From an uncultured Eubacteriales bacterium (GTDB taxonomy: Bacteria; Bacillota; Clostridia; Oscillospirales; CAG-272), in the NCBI GenBank assembly GCA_934467415.1, contig CAKSLQ010000004.1, positions 131,386-195,385 of the forward strand: DNA of 64,000 bases, written 5' to 3'. Position 1 is the first letter of the stretch. Each line of letters starts with the position of its first letter. The notes under the pieces are model-generated. The model was given only the letters and a program-made list of their open reading frames with translations, made no database searches and had not been told where the DNA came from. The translations under genes were made by a program, and so were the position numbers. Of this stretch, positions 6,686-17,713 are shown piece after piece.

Positions 6686-8965
6686 GCAAATCTGGTAATC
6701 GTGGAGTCGCCCGCAAAGGCGAGTACCATCAAGGGCTATCTCGGCAGCAATTATAAGGTCGTCGCGTCCTACGGACATGTGCGCGACCTGCCGAAAAGCT
6801 CGCTCGGCGTGGATATTGAGGACAACTTCAAGGCGCATTACATCAATATCCGCGGCAAAGGCGATCTTATCAAGGCGCTGAAGAAGGACGCCAAGGCGGC
6901 AAACAAGGTCTTCCTTGCAACCGACCCTGACCGCGAAGGTGAAGCGATCTCCTGGCATCTGGCCGCCGCGCTGGACCTCGCACCCGAGAAGTGCAGCCGC
7001 GTGGCCTTCAACGAGATCACGAAAACGGCGATCAAGGACGCGATCAAGCACCCGCGCGACATCGACATTGATCTGGTCAATTCGCAGCAGGCGCGGCGTA
7101 TTCTCGACCGCATCGTCGGCTACAAGCTCAGCCCGTTCCTTTGGAAGAGCGTCAAGAGCGGCCTGTCCGCAGGCCGTGTGCAGACGGTTGCCGCGCGCAT
7201 CATTGTGGAGCGCGAGGCCGAGATCCGCGCCTTTGTCCCGCAGGAATACTGGACGATTGACGCGCTGCTCACCTCGCCGGACGGCAAGCCGGTCAAGGCG
7301 CGCCTCGTCGGCAAGGGGAAGAGCAAGGTGAAGCTCGCGTCCGAAGCGGATGTCATGCAGGTGCTCTCCGAGATCGGCCGTGACGCATTTGTCTGCACGG
7401 CAGTCAAGAAGACGGCGAAGACCAAGCAGCCGGCGCCGCCGTTCACGACCTCGACCATGCAGCAGGAGGCCTCCCGCAAGCTCGGCTTCCAGTCGCAGCG
7501 CATCATGCGCGTGGCGCAGGAGTTGTATGAGGGCATCAACCTCGGCGCGGAAAACGGCGGTGTGCAGGGTATTATCACCTATATGCGTACCGACTCGCTC
7601 CGCATCTCGGCCGAGGCACAGGCGGCTGCGCTTGAGCTGATCGGCGAAAAGTACGGCGATGGTTATCGTCCCTCCCGGCCGCGCGTCTATAAGACCAAGG
7701 CCAACGCGCAGGACGCGCACGAAGCCATCCGTCCCTCGAACGTGAAGCTCGAACCGGCGCATATCCGCAAATATCTCTCGAATGACCAATACAAGCTGTA
7801 TAAGCTGATCTGGGATCGCTTCGTGGCCAGCCAGATGGCCTCCGCCGTGCTCGATACCGAGACGGTGGACTTTGACGCAAACGGCTATACCTTCCGCACC
7901 GGCGGCTATACCGTCCGCTTCCAGGGCTACATGGCGGTGTACGAGGAGTCCGCGGACGAAGCGCCGAAGAACGACAACGGTGAGGTCGGCAAGAATGAGA
8001 AGATCCCGCCGCTCGCCGAAAAGGATCATCTTGCGCTCCGCGATTTTGACAACGTGAAGCATTTTACCGAGGCGCCCCCGCGCTTCACCGAAGCTTCGCT
8101 CATCAAATTCCTTGAAGAAAAGGGCATCGGCCGTCCGAGTACCTACACGTCCATCATCACGACCATCGTGGATCGCCGCTACGTCTCCCGCGAGGGCAGA
8201 GCCCTCGTGCCGACTTCGCTCGGCGAGGTCACGACGAAGCTCCTGATGGAGAACTTCCCCGAGGTCGTGGACTATACGTTCACTGCGCAGATGGAGACGC
8301 GCTTTGACGATATTGCCCACGGTGAAGCCACGGCGGAGGAGGTGCTGTCCTCGTTCTACGGCGGCTTTGAAAAGTCGCTGGAGGCCGCGGAGGAAAAGCT
8401 CAAGGAGAACACCATTGACCTCCCCGCGGAGGAGACCGACATCATCTGCGACAAGTGCGGCAGCCGCATGATCGTGAAAAACGGCCGCTTCGGCCGCTTT
8501 GCCGCCTGCCCGAACTACCCCGAGTGCAAGAACACGAAGCCGATCGGCCCGGACGGCAAGGAGATCGTCCGCGAGGAGAAGCCGCAGGTCGTCGCCGACT
8601 TCAAGTGCGAGCTTTGCGGCGGTGACATGGTGCTGCGGAACGGCCGCTACGGCAGCTTCTACGCCTGCGCCAACTATCCGAAGTGCAAATTCACCAAGCA
8701 GCCTGCGCGCGAGATCGGCGTTCCGTGCCCGAAGTGCGGCGCACCGCTCGTCTCCAAGACCGGCAAGAAGCGCACGATGTTCTACAGCTGCTCGCGCTAT
8801 CCCGAGTGCGATTTCTCGTCCTGGGATATGCCCACGAACGAAAAATGCCCCGACTGCGGCGAGATGCTCTTCCGCAAGAAAGGGAAGAACCAGTACGTCT
8901 GCCACAATAAGGACTGCGGCTATAAGGCGGACGCGCCAGAGCTGCCCGAGAGCGAGGAAAAGTAA
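6683..8965 (+). CDS. topA: DNA topoisomerase I (type IA)
   Basis: Relaxes negative supercoils by cutting one strand through a covalent tyrosine link. From ATG 6683 the protein has 760 residues. The TOPRIM domain starts MANLVIVESPAKA and carries DPDREGEAISWH; the catalytic tyrosine is Tyr300 in GIITYMRTDS. The C-terminus has four Cys4 zinc modules in series, beginning CDKCGS, CELCGG, CPKCGA and CPDCGE; the last has an altered spacing. The stop codon abuts trmFO with no gap, so the two are cotranslated from one mRNA. Confidence 0.98.
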   Translation: MANLVIVESPAKASTIKGYLGSNYKVVASYGHVRDLPKSSLGVDIEDNFKAHYINIRGKGDLIKALKKDAKAANKVFLATDPDREGEAISWHLAAALDLAPEKCSRVAFNEITKTAIKDAIKHPRDIDIDLVNSQQARRILDRIVGYKLSPFLWKSVKSGLSAGRVQTVAARIIVEREAEIRAFVPQEYWTIDALLTSPDGKPVKARLVGKGKSKVKLASEADVMQVLSEIGRDAFVCTAVKKTAKTKQPAPPFTTSTMQQEASRKLGFQSQRIMRVAQELYEGINLGAENGGVQGIITYMRTDSLRISAEAQAAALELIGEKYGDGYRPSRPRVYKTKANAQDAHEAIRPSNVKLEPAHIRKYLSNDQYKLYKLIWDRFVASQMASAVLDTETVDFDANGYTFRTGGYTVRFQGYMAVYEESADEAPKNDNGEVGKNEKIPPLAEKDHLALRDFDNVKHFTEAPPRFTEASLIKFLEEKGIGRPSTYTSIITTIVDRRYVSREGRALVPTSLGEVTTKLLMENFPEVVDYTFTAQMETRFDDIAHGEATAEEVLSSFYGGFEKSLEAAEEKLKENTIDLPAEETDIICDKCGSRMIVKNGRFGRFAACPNYPECKNTKPIGPDGKEIVREEKPQVVADFKCELCGGDMVLRNGRYGSFYACANYPKCKFTKQPAREIGVPCPKCGAPLVSKTGKKRTMFYSCSRYPECDFSSWDMPTNEKCPDCGEMLFRKKGKNQYVCHNKDCGYKADAPELPESEEK

Positions 8966-10297
8966 TTGGCCGGGATCAGAATCATCGGCGCGGGGCTTGC
9001 CGGCTGCGAGGCGGCATGGCAGGCGGCGGAGCGCGGCGTCAAGGTCACGCTCTGCGAGATGAAGCCGAAAAAATTCACCCCTGCGCACCACAGTGAAAAC
9101 TTTGCCGAGCTGGTCTGCTCCAATTCGCTTCGCTCGGGCGAGCTGTCCAACGCGGTCGGCCTTTTGAAGGAAGAGATGCGCCGCCTCGGCTCGCTGGTGA
9201 TCGAGGCCGCGGACGCCACCGCCGTCCCGGCGGGCAGCGCGCTTGCCGTGGACAGAGCCGGTTTTTCGGCCTACATCACTGACAAGATCAGAAGGCATCC
9301 GAACATCACGGTTGTCGAAACCGAGGTCTGTGAGCTGCCGGCGGACGGCGTGACGATTGTCGCGTCCGGCCCGCTCACGTCGGATGCGCTTTCCGAAGCG
9401 ATCGACCGCCGCATCGGCGGCAAAAAACTGCATTTCTTCGATGCGGCAGCCCCCATCGTGGATTTTTCCGGCATCAATATGGACATCGCCTTTTTTGCCT
9501 CGCGCTACGGCAAGGGGGAGGCGTCCTACATCAACTGCCCGATGACGAAGGAGCAGTACGACGTGTTCTACGACGCGCTGATCCACGCCAAAGAGGCGGA
9601 GCTGAAAGAATTTGACAAGGAGAGCCAGCACGACCTCAAGGTCTTCGAGGGCTGTATGCCGGTCGAGGTCATGGCGCGCCGCGGCTACGAGACGCTGCTG
9701 TTCGGCCCGCTCAAGCCGGTCGGCCTGCCGCTGCCCTCAACGGGCAAGGACGCCTACGCCGTGGTGCAGCTGCGGCAGGACAATGCGGCGGGGACGATGT
9801 ACAACATCGTCGGCTTCCAGACGCACCTGACCTTCCCGGAGCAAAAGCGGGTCTTCTCGCTGATTCCGGGGCTGGAAAACGCGGAGTTCCTGCGCTACGG
9901 CGTGATGCACCGCAATACCTATCTGCAATCGCCGGGTCTGCTGCGCGCGGACTATTCGATGATCGACGCGCCGAATCTGTTCTTCGCGGGGCAGATGACC
10001 GGCGTTGAGGGCTATGTGGAGTCGGCGGGGTCCGGTCTTGTCGCGGGTATAAATGCGGCGCGCGCCGCACAAGATAAGCCGCGCGTGTTTTTTCCGCGCG
10101 AATGCGTCATCGGTTCGATGGCGGCCTACGTCAGCACGGGCGGCACCGGCGCGTTTGTGCCGATGAATGCAAATTTCGGCATTGTGCCGCCGCTTGACGC
10201 GCGCGTAAAGGGCGGCAAAAAGGCGAGAAACGAGGCACTTGCGGCGCGGTCGCTCGCGGCCGTCGATGCTTTTGCCCTGTCTTTGCAGGAGAAGTGA
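8966..10297 (+). CDS. trmFO: Methylenetetrahydrofolate-tRNA-(uracil-5-)-methyltransferase TrmFO
   Basis: FAD enzyme that makes ribothymidine at U54 of tRNA using methylenetetrahydrofolate as carbon donor. The start is TTG 8966, immediately after the topA stop, with GAGGA at 8954-8958 as ribosome site. The 443 residues open with an FAD dinucleotide motif ([13 protein letters not shown]), then carry the family marker CSNSLRS and the C-terminal NFGIVPPL. Length is normal. Coupling to topA is the usual Firmicute order. Confidence 0.97.
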   Translation: MAGIRIIGAGLAGCEAAWQAAERGVKVTLCEMKPKKFTPAHHSENFAELVCSNSLRSGELSNAVGLLKEEMRRLGSLVIEAADATAVPAGSALAVDRAGFSAYITDKIRRHPNITVVETEVCELPADGVTIVASGPLTSDALSEAIDRRIGGKKLHFFDAAAPIVDFSGINMDIAFFASRYGKGEASYINCPMTKEQYDVFYDALIHAKEAELKEFDKESQHDLKVFEGCMPVEVMARRGYETLLFGPLKPVGLPLPSTGKDAYAVVQLRQDNAAGTMYNIVGFQTHLTFPEQKRVFSLIPGLENAEFLRYGVMHRNTYLQSPGLLRADYSMIDAPNLFFAGQMTGVEGYVESAGSGLVAGINAARAAQDKPRVFFPRECVIGSMAAYVSTGGTGAFVPMNANFGIVPPLDARVKGGKKARNEALAARSLAAVDAFALSLQEK

Positions 10298-10307
10298 GGA
10301 GATACAC

Positions 10308-11381
10308 ATGAAAATTATCATTGATGTGATGAGCGGCGACAACGCGCCCGGCGAACTGGTTCGCGGCGCGGTCCTGTCGCGCGACGCGCTCGGCGTGTCC
10401 GTCGTGATGGTCGGCCACCGCGAGACGATCGAGCAGCTCGCCGCAGCGGACGGGCTTGATCTTAATGGCATGGAGATCGTGGATACCGATGTCGTTATCG
10501 ACATGGAGGACCCCGCGCTCAGCGTTGTGCGGGACAAGAACCGCTCCTCGATGGCAATCGGTCTGCATATGCTGGCAAACGGCGAGGGCGACGCCTTCGT
10601 CAGCGCGGGCAATACCGGCGCGCTGCTGGCGGGTGCAACGCTGATTGTCCGCCGTATCAAAGGCATTCACCGCGCCGCCATCGGCACGGTCCTGCCGTTC
10701 CCCGTTCCCGTGCTGCTCCTGGATTCCGGCGCGAATACCGAGGTGGACGAGAAGACGCTTTTGCAATTTGCCGTCATGGGCTCCGCCTATATGGAAAAAC
10801 TGTATGCATTGCCGCGCGCCCGCGTCGGCCTGCTCAACAACGGCACCGAGCCGACCAAGGGCACGCCGCTCTATAAGAGCGCAAATGCCGTCCTTGCCGC
10901 GTCCGATCTGATCGATTTTGTCGGCAATGTCGAGGCGAAGACCATTCCGTTTGACACCTGTGATGTCCTGGTCTGCGACGGCTTCACCGGCAATATTCTG
11001 CTCAAGACCGTGGAGGGAATGGGCAAATTCATGCTGCAGACGCTGAAGGGCGTCCTGACCGAGAACGCCGTCACCAAGCTCGGTGCGCTCACCATGCGCC
11101 GCCAGCTGAAGAACATGAAGTCGCAGTTTGACACCTCCGAGCACGGCGGGGCGCCGCTGCTCGGCATCTCGAAGCCGGTCATCAAGGCGCACGGCTCGTC
11201 CGACGCCCGCGCTGTTATGAACGCGGTGCGCCAGGCGGTTGCCTACACCGAGACCGGTGTGACCTACGACATCGCCGCGCATGCGGGCAGCCTTTTGCAA
11301 AAGACGGACGACGCCGCGGAAAAAGCGCCGGCAGCCGCGCCTGCGGAAAAGAAGCCGGAGACGGACGGCGCGGCAGAGTGA
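10308..11381 (+). CDS. plsX: Phosphate acyltransferase PlsX
   Basis: Converts acyl-ACP and phosphate into acyl-phosphate, the donor for PlsY in phospholipid synthesis. I start at ATG 10308, preceded by GAGGAG, giving 357 residues beginning MKIIIDVMSGDNAP, where most homologues have AMGGD. Further family motifs are VGHRE, VSAGNTGALLAGA and CDGFTGNILLK. The last 25 residues are an Ala/Lys/Glu-rich low-complexity tail not typical of the core enzyme. It is followed by rnc; the acpP gene often found between them is elsewhere (49215-49448). Confidence 0.96.
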   Translation: MKIIIDVMSGDNAPGELVRGAVLSRDALGVSVVMVGHRETIEQLAAADGLDLNGMEIVDTDVVIDMEDPALSVVRDKNRSSMAIGLHMLANGEGDAFVSAGNTGALLAGATLIVRRIKGIHRAAIGTVLPFPVPVLLLDSGANTEVDEKTLLQFAVMGSAYMEKLYALPRARVGLLNNGTEPTKGTPLYKSANAVLAASDLIDFVGNVEAKTIPFDTCDVLVCDGFTGNILLKTVEGMGKFMLQTLKGVLTENAVTKLGALTMRRQLKNMKSQFDTSEHGGAPLLGISKPVIKAHGSSDARAVMNAVRQAVAYTETGVTYDIAAHAGSLLQKTDDAAEKAPAAAPAEKKPETDGAAE

Positions 11382-11393
11382 GAGGAAGGCGCA

Positions 11394-12110
11394 ATGCAGA
11401 ATTTTCGTAAGGACAGAGCCGAGCTGGAAAAGACCATCGGCTACACCTTTTTGGACAGCACACTGCTGGAGACCGCACTGACGCATTCGTCCTATTCCAA
11501 TGAGGCGAAAGGCCGCGGGGCGCCGGTCGAGTGCAACGAACGGCTCGAATTTCTCGGCGACTCGGTGCTCTCGCTGGTGGCGAGTGAGTATTTGTTTTCC
11601 ACCTTTTCGGACTGCCCGGAGGGCGAGCTCACGCGGATGCGCGCCGAGATCGTCTGTGAAAAGGCGCTGTGCGTGCTGGCTGAAAAGATCGGCCTCGGCG
11701 CTTTTCTGAACCTCGGGCATGGGGAAGAGCTGGGCGGCGGCCGCGAGCGTCCGTCGCTGTTGGCAGACGCATTTGAAGCGCTGCTGGCAGCCATGTTCAT
11801 CGACAGCGGCCGGGACAAGGATTGCGTGGCAGCATTCCTGCGTCCGCTCCTGATGGAGGAGCTTGCGAAGCTGGAGATCAGCGGCGCGGCCAAGGACTTC
11901 AAGACCATTTTGCAGCAGGTCGTGCAACAGGCGGGCGGCGAAATCCTCGAGTACTTTGTTGTGGATGAGCGCGGGCCGGATCACGACAAGCGCTTCACGG
12001 TCGAGGCAAGGCTCAACAGCAATGTTATCGGCCGCGGCGAGGGAAAGAACAAGCGCGCCGCGGAGCAGATGGCGGCAAAGCAGGCGCTGGAGCTGTTCGG
12101 CGAGGAATGA
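11394..12110 (+). CDS. rnc: Ribonuclease III
   Basis: Double-strand-specific endoribonuclease that processes rRNA precursors and mRNAs. The 238 residues contain the catalytic signature ERLEFLGDSVL near residues 50-60, the second acidic motif ADAFEALLAA, and a C-terminal double-stranded RNA-binding domain ending AAKQALELFGE. AGGAAGG precedes the ATG. It lies between plsX and smc-ftsY as in Bacillus, but a terminator-like structure and a new promoter separate it from smc. Confidence 0.98.
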   Translation: MQNFRKDRAELEKTIGYTFLDSTLLETALTHSSYSNEAKGRGAPVECNERLEFLGDSVLSLVASEYLFSTFSDCPEGELTRMRAEIVCEKALCVLAEKIGLGAFLNLGHGEELGGGRERPSLLADAFEALLAAMFIDSGRDKDCVAAFLRPLLMEELAKLEISGAAKDFKTILQQVVQQAGGEILEYFVVDERGPDHDKRFTVEARLNSNVIGRGEGKNKRAAEQMAAKQALELFGEE

Positions 12111-12117
12111 GCAAAGC

Positions 12118-12182
12118 GGGATTTTTCGTTTGGAAAGAGGGCGAGACTGCCTTCTTCCCCGGCGGAAAGTCCCGTTTTTATT
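12118..12182 (+). terminator. Imperfect terminator after rnc
   Basis: GCGGGA near 12117 pairs with TCCCG just before a T-rich run at 12175-12184. An imperfect inner hairpin fills the large loop. It is weaker in form than the other terminators here and may be leaky. Confidence 0.45.
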
Positions 12183-12204
12183 TTCAAATTATTCGGGAAA
12201 AATG

Positions 12205-12233
12205 TTGAAAAAAGCGCACGGTTGTTATATAAT
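12205..12233 (+). promoter_or_regulatory. Promoter of smc-ftsY cluster
   Basis: TTGAAA at 12205-12210, a 17-bp spacer and the exact TATAAT at 12228-12233 lie 63 bp upstream of the chosen smc start. This gives the chromosome-segregation and translation cluster its own transcription start. Confidence 0.8.
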
Positions 12234-12295
12234 ATATACTTAGTTATCATTATATCTTGCGACATTGCAAATTTGACGGAAACGGAGGGCTGCGC

Positions 12296-15200
12296 GTGTA
12301 CCTGAAATCGCTTGAACTGCACGGTTTCAAGTCTTTTCCGAACAAAACGGTGCTGAATTTTGAGCCGGGCGCGACCGTAGTCATCGGGCCGAACGGCAGC
12401 GGCAAATCAAACATTTCGGACGCGATGCGCTGGGTGCTCGGCGAGATCTCCAGCAAGAACATCCGCGGCGCCAGGATGGAGGATGTCATTTTCGGCGGCG
12501 CAGACACGCGCAAGCCGATGAGCTTTGCCGAGGTTTCGGTCACGTTTGACAATCACGCGGGTGAACACCGCATGGATGTGCCGTATGACGAGATCACGGT
12601 CACCCGCCGCTATTTCCGCTCGGGCGAGAGCGAATATTTTATCAATCGCAAGGCCGTGCGCCTCAAGGATATCCACGAGCTGTTCATGAATACCGGCATC
12701 GGGCGCGAGGGCTATTCGGTCATCGGGCAGGGCAAGATCGCCGAGATTCTCTCGCGCAAGAGCGAGGATCGGCGCAACGTCTTTGAGGAGGCCGCGGGTA
12801 TCGCCAAGTACCGCTACAAGAAGCACGAGGCGGAGAAAAAGCTTGCCGCCGCCGAAGACAACCTCGTCCGCCTGACCGACATCGCAGGCGAGCTCGGCAG
12901 CCGGGTCGGCCCGCTGGAAAAAGAGTCGCAGAAAGCGAAAAAATATCTCGATATTTACGAGGGCAAGAAGCGCGCGGACGTCAGTCTGTGGATCTACGAC
13001 AGCGGCATTTTGCAGGGCAGAATTGCCGAGGCGGAAAAGGCGGTCAGCCTCTCCGCGCATGAGCTGGAGGTGGCCGAGGACAGTCTGCGCTCGCTCGAAA
13101 CGCAGAGTGACAGACTGTTTGAGGAGAGCCAGCGCACGAAGATGGCCTCCGAAAAGCTGCTCACCGAGATGAGCACGCTGAAGGAGAAGATTCACGAGGC
13201 GGACAGCGCCTATAAGGTCTCCGAAAACGAGATTGCACATAAGACCGAGCTGTCAAGACAGTCGGAGGCCGCCATCGAGGCGGCGGCCGCTTCCGCGGAT
13301 GCCGTGCAGCGCGAGTTTGCCGAAGTTGAGGCGCAGACGGCGGCGGCCAAAGAGACTTTGGCGGCGGCCGAGACCGAGAAGAATACGCTTGCCGAGCGGC
13401 AGGCGGCGTGCGGGATGCGCGCCGACGCGCTCGAACGCGAGCTGGACGCAAAGCAGGTCGAGATCCAGAGGCTGCATGACGCGTCCGTAGACATCAAGGT
13501 GCGCGTCAGCGTGCTGGAAAGCACCATCAGCACCGACAGCCTTGCGGGTGAGCAGGCGCGCGCCGAGATCACGGCCTACGAGGAGGAGGCGGAGCGCTTC
13601 TCCGCCGAGATCGCGCGGACGACCGCCGGGATCGACGCCTACAAGGACAATGCGGCGAAGACCGACGAGATGCTGGCGACGCTTGCCGCCGCCTGCGAGA
13701 CGGCGCGCGCCGCCAAGGAAGATTTGCAGGCACAGACGGCGGACGAAAAGCTGCGGCTGGACGGCTTCACGCACCGCGCCGATGCGCTGCGCCGCATGGA
13801 GGAACTGCTCGAGGGCTATTCGGGCAGCGTCCGCTTTGTGATGCAGGCCTATGACGATGGCAAAATTCACGGCGGCACGGTGTACGGCCCGATCTCCAAG
13901 CTGATCAGCGTACCCGAAAAATATGTCACCGCGATCGAAACTGCACTCGGCGCGAATATTCAGAACATCGCGGTCGAAAATGAGGATGTGGCCAAATCCG
14001 CGATCCGCGTCCTGAAGGACGCGCACGCGGGGCGCGCCACTTTCTACCCGCTCACCTCCGCCACGGCGCAGGACGAGACCGAGGAGATGCTTCGCGCACG
14101 GAAGTACGCAGGTTATATCGGCCGAGCCGATCTGCTGTTCGACTACGACAAAAAGTTTGCCGAGGTCATGCGCAGCATCCTCGGCAGAACGTTGATTTTC
14201 GACACGCTGGATCATGCGTCGAGGATGGCGCGCGAGCAGAAGTACCACGTCAAGGTCGTCACGCTCGACGGGCAGATCATCAATGCGGGCGGTTCCTATA
14301 CGGGCGGCTCGGTGCGCCGCGACAGCGGCATCTTGACCCGCTCGGCGGAGATCCGATCGCTGGACAAATCGGCGGCCGCTTCGAAAAAGGCGCTTGACGC
14401 GCTGGAAAAGCAGCTGGCCGAGGCGCAGAAGGCCGAGCAGGACGCGCAGACGCGCCACGCGGGCGCTTTACAGCAGAAGGAGATTGTCACCACGCTGATC
14501 GCGTCCGAGAACGCACATCTCGAGGCGCTGCGCGCAAAGCTCGAGACCAACACCGGGCTGCGTGAGAAGCTGAACGCGGACGTCGAGCGTCTGCGCGACC
14601 AGCACAGCGGCTTTGAGAGCGAGATCGCCGCGCTGAAAGCGGAAGAAGCCGCAAACGGGCAGAAGATCGAAGCGCTGCGCGCTTACCGTGCGGCCAAAGA
14701 TGAGGAGCGGAACGACGCGCTCGACGAGGGCCGCGACGTGGAACGCCGCATTGCCCAGACCGAGGTGCACATCGCCGAGATCCGCAAGGATATTGAAGCG
14801 CTCGACGCCCGCCGCGCGTCGCTCGGCGCGCGGATGCGCGAGATCGCCGAGACCGTGGCATCGGCGCAGACGGCCATCGGCCGCCTGACGGCCGAGATCG
14901 GCGCGCTGCGCCGCGCCGGGGAGGAGAATCGCGAGGAGACCGTGAAGATGATGGCGCGCCTCGAGATCGTGACGGGCGAGCGCGGGGACGCCGAGGTCGG
15001 CACGGCGGAATACGAGCAGAAGCTCCAGGAGGTTCGGCTGAAAACGCGCGAGAAGAACAACCAGAAGGAACTGATTCTCGCCGCACACAACAAAAACGAG
15101 ATTCGCCTGCGGTCGCTGACCGCCGAGGCGGACAAGCAGTCCGAACGGATGTACGAGGAGTACGAGCTGACCTTTGCCGCGGCGCTGGAGCTCGGCTATC

Positions 15201-15883
15201 TGCCGCTTGCGGAGAGCGAGTGCGCGGCGACCAGGTCGGCGGCCGCGGATTACCGCAGACAGATGAAGTCGATCGGTCCGGTCAACCTCGGGTCGATCGA
15301 GGAATACAAGCAGGTGCGCGCGCGCTACGACGAGATGTCGGCGCAGATCGCCGACCTGACCAAGTCCAAGGCGGAGCTGACCACGGTCATCAACCGGCTT
15401 GAGAACGAGATGCGCGGGCAGTTTGTCGATGCGTTCAACCGCATCAACGATAACTTCGCCAAGGTGTTTGTCGAGCTGTTCGGCGGCGGTACCGCCGAGC
15501 TCGTGCTGACCGAACCCGAGGATGTGCTGAACAGCGGCATCGAGATCAAGGCGGCGCCGCCCGGCAAGATCATCAAGAGCCTGACGCTGCTCTCGGGCGG
15601 CGAACAGGCATTCGTTGCGATCGCGCTGTTCTTTGCGATTCTCAAGGTCAATCCGTCGCCGTTCTGCATCCTCGATGAGATCGAGGCGGCGCTCGATGAA
15701 GTGAACGTTTCACGCTTTGCCGACTATGTCAAGCGCATGTCGGACGAGACGCAGTTTGTGCTCATCACGCACCGCCGCGGCACGATGGAGGCGGCAGACC
15801 GCATCTACGGCGTCACCATGCCGGAGCGCGGCATCTCCAAGGTGCTGGCGCTGAACGTCAAAGATATGGAACTGAATGTATAA
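12296..15883 (+). CDS. smc: Chromosome segregation ATPase SMC
   Basis: Long coiled-coil ATPase that compacts and resolves sister chromosomes with ScpA and ScpB, which are not in this window. The start is GTG 12296, with GGAGGG at 12284-12289, giving 1195 residues that begin [14 protein letters not shown]. Walker A is GPNGSGKSN at residues 31-39. Two long coiled-coil arms flank the hinge near residues 510-660, and the C-terminal head has [13 protein letters not shown] and Walker [14 protein letters not shown]. Normal length. ftsY follows 14 bp downstream, as in Bacillus. Confidence 0.98.
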   Translation: MYLKSLELHGFKSFPNKTVLNFEPGATVVIGPNGSGKSNISDAMRWVLGEISSKNIRGARMEDVIFGGADTRKPMSFAEVSVTFDNHAGEHRMDVPYDEITVTRRYFRSGESEYFINRKAVRLKDIHELFMNTGIGREGYSVIGQGKIAEILSRKSEDRRNVFEEAAGIAKYRYKKHEAEKKLAAAEDNLVRLTDIAGELGSRVGPLEKESQKAKKYLDIYEGKKRADVSLWIYDSGILQGRIAEAEKAVSLSAHELEVAEDSLRSLETQSDRLFEESQRTKMASEKLLTEMSTLKEKIHEADSAYKVSENEIAHKTELSRQSEAAIEAAAASADAVQREFAEVEAQTAAAKETLAAAETEKNTLAERQAACGMRADALERELDAKQVEIQRLHDASVDIKVRVSVLESTISTDSLAGEQARAEITAYEEEAERFSAEIARTTAGIDAYKDNAAKTDEMLATLAAACETARAAKEDLQAQTADEKLRLDGFTHRADALRRMEELLEGYSGSVRFVMQAYDDGKIHGGTVYGPISKLISVPEKYVTAIETALGANIQNIAVENEDVAKSAIRVLKDAHAGRATFYPLTSATAQDETEEMLRARKYAGYIGRADLLFDYDKKFAEVMRSILGRTLIFDTLDHASRMAREQKYHVKVVTLDGQIINAGGSYTGGSVRRDSGILTRSAEIRSLDKSAAASKKALDALEKQLAEAQKAEQDAQTRHAGALQQKEIVTTLIASENAHLEALRAKLETNTGLREKLNADVERLRDQHSGFESEIAALKAEEAANGQKIEALRAYRAAKDEERNDALDEGRDVERRIAQTEVHIAEIRKDIEALDARRASLGARMREIAETVASAQTAIGRLTAEIGALRRAGEENREETVKMMARLEIVTGERGDAEVGTAEYEQKLQEVRLKTREKNNQKELILAAHNKNEIRLRSLTAEADKQSERMYEEYELTFAAALELGYLPLAESECAATRSAAADYRRQMKSIGPVNLGSIEEYKQVRARYDEMSAQIADLTKSKAELTTVINRLENEMRGQFVDAFNRINDNFAKVFVELFGGGTAELVLTEPEDVLNSGIEIKAAPPGKIIKSLTLLSGGEQAFVAIALFFAILKVNPSPFCILDEIEAALDEVNVSRFADYVKRMSDETQFVLITHRRGTMEAADRIYGVTMPERGISKVLALNVKDMELNV

Positions 15884-15897
15884 GGCAAGAGGGAAAC

Positions 15898-16803
15898 ATG
15901 GGATTTTTTGATAAACTGAAAGAGGGGCTCTCCAAGACGAAGAATGCCTTCGTCTCGCAGGTGGACAACCTGTTCAAGAGCTTTGTCAAGGTGGACGAGG
16001 AGCTGTTCGATGAGCTGGAGGAGCTGCTGATCTGTTCCGACGTCGGCGTCGGTGCGACCGAGGAGATTCTCGACAAGCTGAGAGACCGCGTCAAGAGCGA
16101 GCGCCTGACCGACGGCGAGCAGGTGAAGACGGCGCTGCGCGAGATTCTGTCGGACATGATCGGCGAGGGCGAGCCGCTGAGGCTCGGCACAAAGCCGTCC
16201 GTGCTGCTCATCATCGGTGTCAACGGCGTCGGCAAGACGACCTCGATCGGCAAGATCGCGGCACAGCTGAAGGCCGACGGCAAGAAAGTCGTCGTCGCGG
16301 CGGCGGACACCTTCCGTGCGGCGGCGATTGACCAGCTGGCCGTTTGGTGCGATCGCGCGGGCGTCGATCTCATCAAACAGAGCGAGGGCTCCGACCCCGC
16401 CGCCGTCGTCTACGACGCGGTCAGCGCCGCCAAAGGGCGGAATGCCGACGTGCTGATCGTGGACACGGCGGGTAGACTGCACAACAAGAAGAACCTGATG
16501 GACGAGCTCGCCAAGATCGATCGCGTCCTCTCCCGTGAGCTGCCGGGCGCCGACCGCGAAACGCTGCTGGTGCTGGATGCAACGACCGGGCAGAACGCCA
16601 TCATGCAGGCCAAGGAATTCAAGCATGCGGCGAATATCACCGGCCTCATCCTGACGAAGCTCGATGGCACGGCCAAGGGCGGCTGCGTCTTCTCCATCAA
16701 GGGCGAACTCGACGTGCCGGTCAAGTACATCGGCGTCGGCGAGAAGATCGACGATATGCAGCCCTTCAACGCGCAGGACTTCGTCCGCGCCATGTTTGCG
16801 TGA
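15898..16803 (+). CDS. ftsY: Signal recognition particle receptor FtsY
   Basis: SRP GTPase that receives ribosome-nascent chains from Ffh and delivers them to SecYEG at the membrane. The 301 residues have a short N-terminal helix, the four-helix N domain and a G domain with [27 protein letters not shown] and [10 protein letters not shown]. The long acidic A domain of E. coli FtsY is absent, as usual in Gram-positives. The stop codon is five bases before the rdgB ATG. Confidence 0.98.
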   Translation: MGFFDKLKEGLSKTKNAFVSQVDNLFKSFVKVDEELFDELEELLICSDVGVGATEEILDKLRDRVKSERLTDGEQVKTALREILSDMIGEGEPLRLGTKPSVLLIIGVNGVGKTTSIGKIAAQLKADGKKVVVAAADTFRAAAIDQLAVWCDRAGVDLIKQSEGSDPAAVVYDAVSAAKGRNADVLIVDTAGRLHNKKNLMDELAKIDRVLSRELPGADRETLLVLDATTGQNAIMQAKEFKHAANITGLILTKLDGTAKGGCVFSIKGELDVPVKYIGVGEKIDDMQPFNAQDFVRAMFA

Positions 16804-16808
16804 GCGCC

Positions 16809-17408
16809 ATGAAGATACTGCTTGCTTCCCACAACAAGAACAAAATCGCGGAGCTGGAAGCGCTCCTCCAAACCGTCTGCGCCGATGCGGAGGTCGTTTC
16901 GCTTTCGGACGCCGGCTTTACCGGTGAGATCGTCGAAGACGGCGCGACTTTTGAAGAAAACGCACTGATCAAGGCGCGCACCGGCGCGCGTCTCGGCTAC
17001 ATCACGGTCGCCGACGATTCCGGGCTGATGGTCGATGCGCTCGGCGGCGCGCCCGGCGTCTATTCCGCACGCTATGCGGGCGAGGATGGCAACACCGAAA
17101 AGAACAATGCAAAGCTGCTTGCGGCGATGCGGAATGTGCCGAAGGAAAAACGCACGGCGCATTTCGTTTCGGTCGTCGCCTGCGTGTTCCCGGATGGCAG
17201 GGAAGACATCGTTGTCCGCGGTGAATGCCCCGGTGAGATTCTGACATCTCCGCGCGGCAGCACCGGCTTCGGCTACGATCCGCTGTTCTGGTATGCGCCG
17301 TTTCGTAAAACCTATGCCGAGATGAGCGCCGACGAGAAGAATTCGATCAGCCATCGCGGCGTCGCCATGCGAGCCTTCGCAAAGGAATTTGCAAAACTGA
17401 AATTCTGA
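16809..17408 (+). CDS. rdgB: XTP/dITP pyrophosphatase (RdgB/HAM1 family)
   Basis: House-cleaning enzyme that hydrolyses non-canonical purine triphosphates to monophosphates. From ATG 16809 there are 199 residues starting MKILLASHNKNKI, the substrate-loop signature. DDSGLMVDALGGAPGVYSAR and GFGYDPLFW follow in family order. A GTG at 16800 overlapping the ftsY stop would add three residues, but the ATG matches homologues better. Cotranscribed with ftsY and yhbY. Confidence 0.95.
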   Translation: MKILLASHNKNKIAELEALLQTVCADAEVVSLSDAGFTGEIVEDGATFEENALIKARTGARLGYITVADDSGLMVDALGGAPGVYSARYAGEDGNTEKNNAKLLAAMRNVPKEKRTAHFVSVVACVFPDGREDIVVRGECPGEILTSPRGSTGFGYDPLFWYAPFRKTYAEMSADEKNSISHRGVAMRAFAKEFAKLKF

Positions 17409-17416
17409 GGGGAAAT

Positions 17417-17713
17417 ATGCTGACAAGTAAACAGAGAGCGGCCCTGCGCGCCATGGGCAACCCGCTCGAAACGATTTTTCAGATCGGTAAGGGCGGCATC
17501 ACGGATGAGACCGTAAAGCAGATCGCCAACGCGCTCGAAGCGCGGGAGTTGATCAAGGCGCGTGTGTTGGAAAACAGCGGGTATACCGCACGGGAGGCGG
17601 CGGATACACTCGCCGGGAAAACGGGAGCGGATGTGGTCGCCGTGGCGGGAACGCGATTCCTGCTCTATCGCGAATCCGTGCATAAAAAGAGAATTGAAAT
17701 TGAAAGAATATAA
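17417..17713 (+). CDS. yhbY: Ribosome assembly RNA-binding protein YhbY (CRM domain)
   Basis: A 98-residue single CRM-domain protein that associates with pre-50S particles. MLTSKQRAALRAMGN and the GxxG-type loop QIGKGGIT identify the family; length is normal. AGGGGAAA lies before the ATG. The 3' end overlaps the start of nadD by 14 bases, which argues for translational coupling. yhbY-nadD-yqeK is a frequent Firmicute order. Confidence 0.95.
   Translation: MLTSKQRAALRAMGNPLETIFQIGKGGITDETVKQIANALEARELIKARVLENSGYTAREAADTLAGKTGADVVAVAGTRFLLYRESVHKKRIEIERI

Noticed and set aside
6488..9631. Very long (over 1000 codons) open frame antisense to topA and trmFO
   Set aside because: Same codon-bias effect. 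Both sense genes are certain and complete, and the antisense product is an Arg/Leu/Val-rich shadow without any domain.
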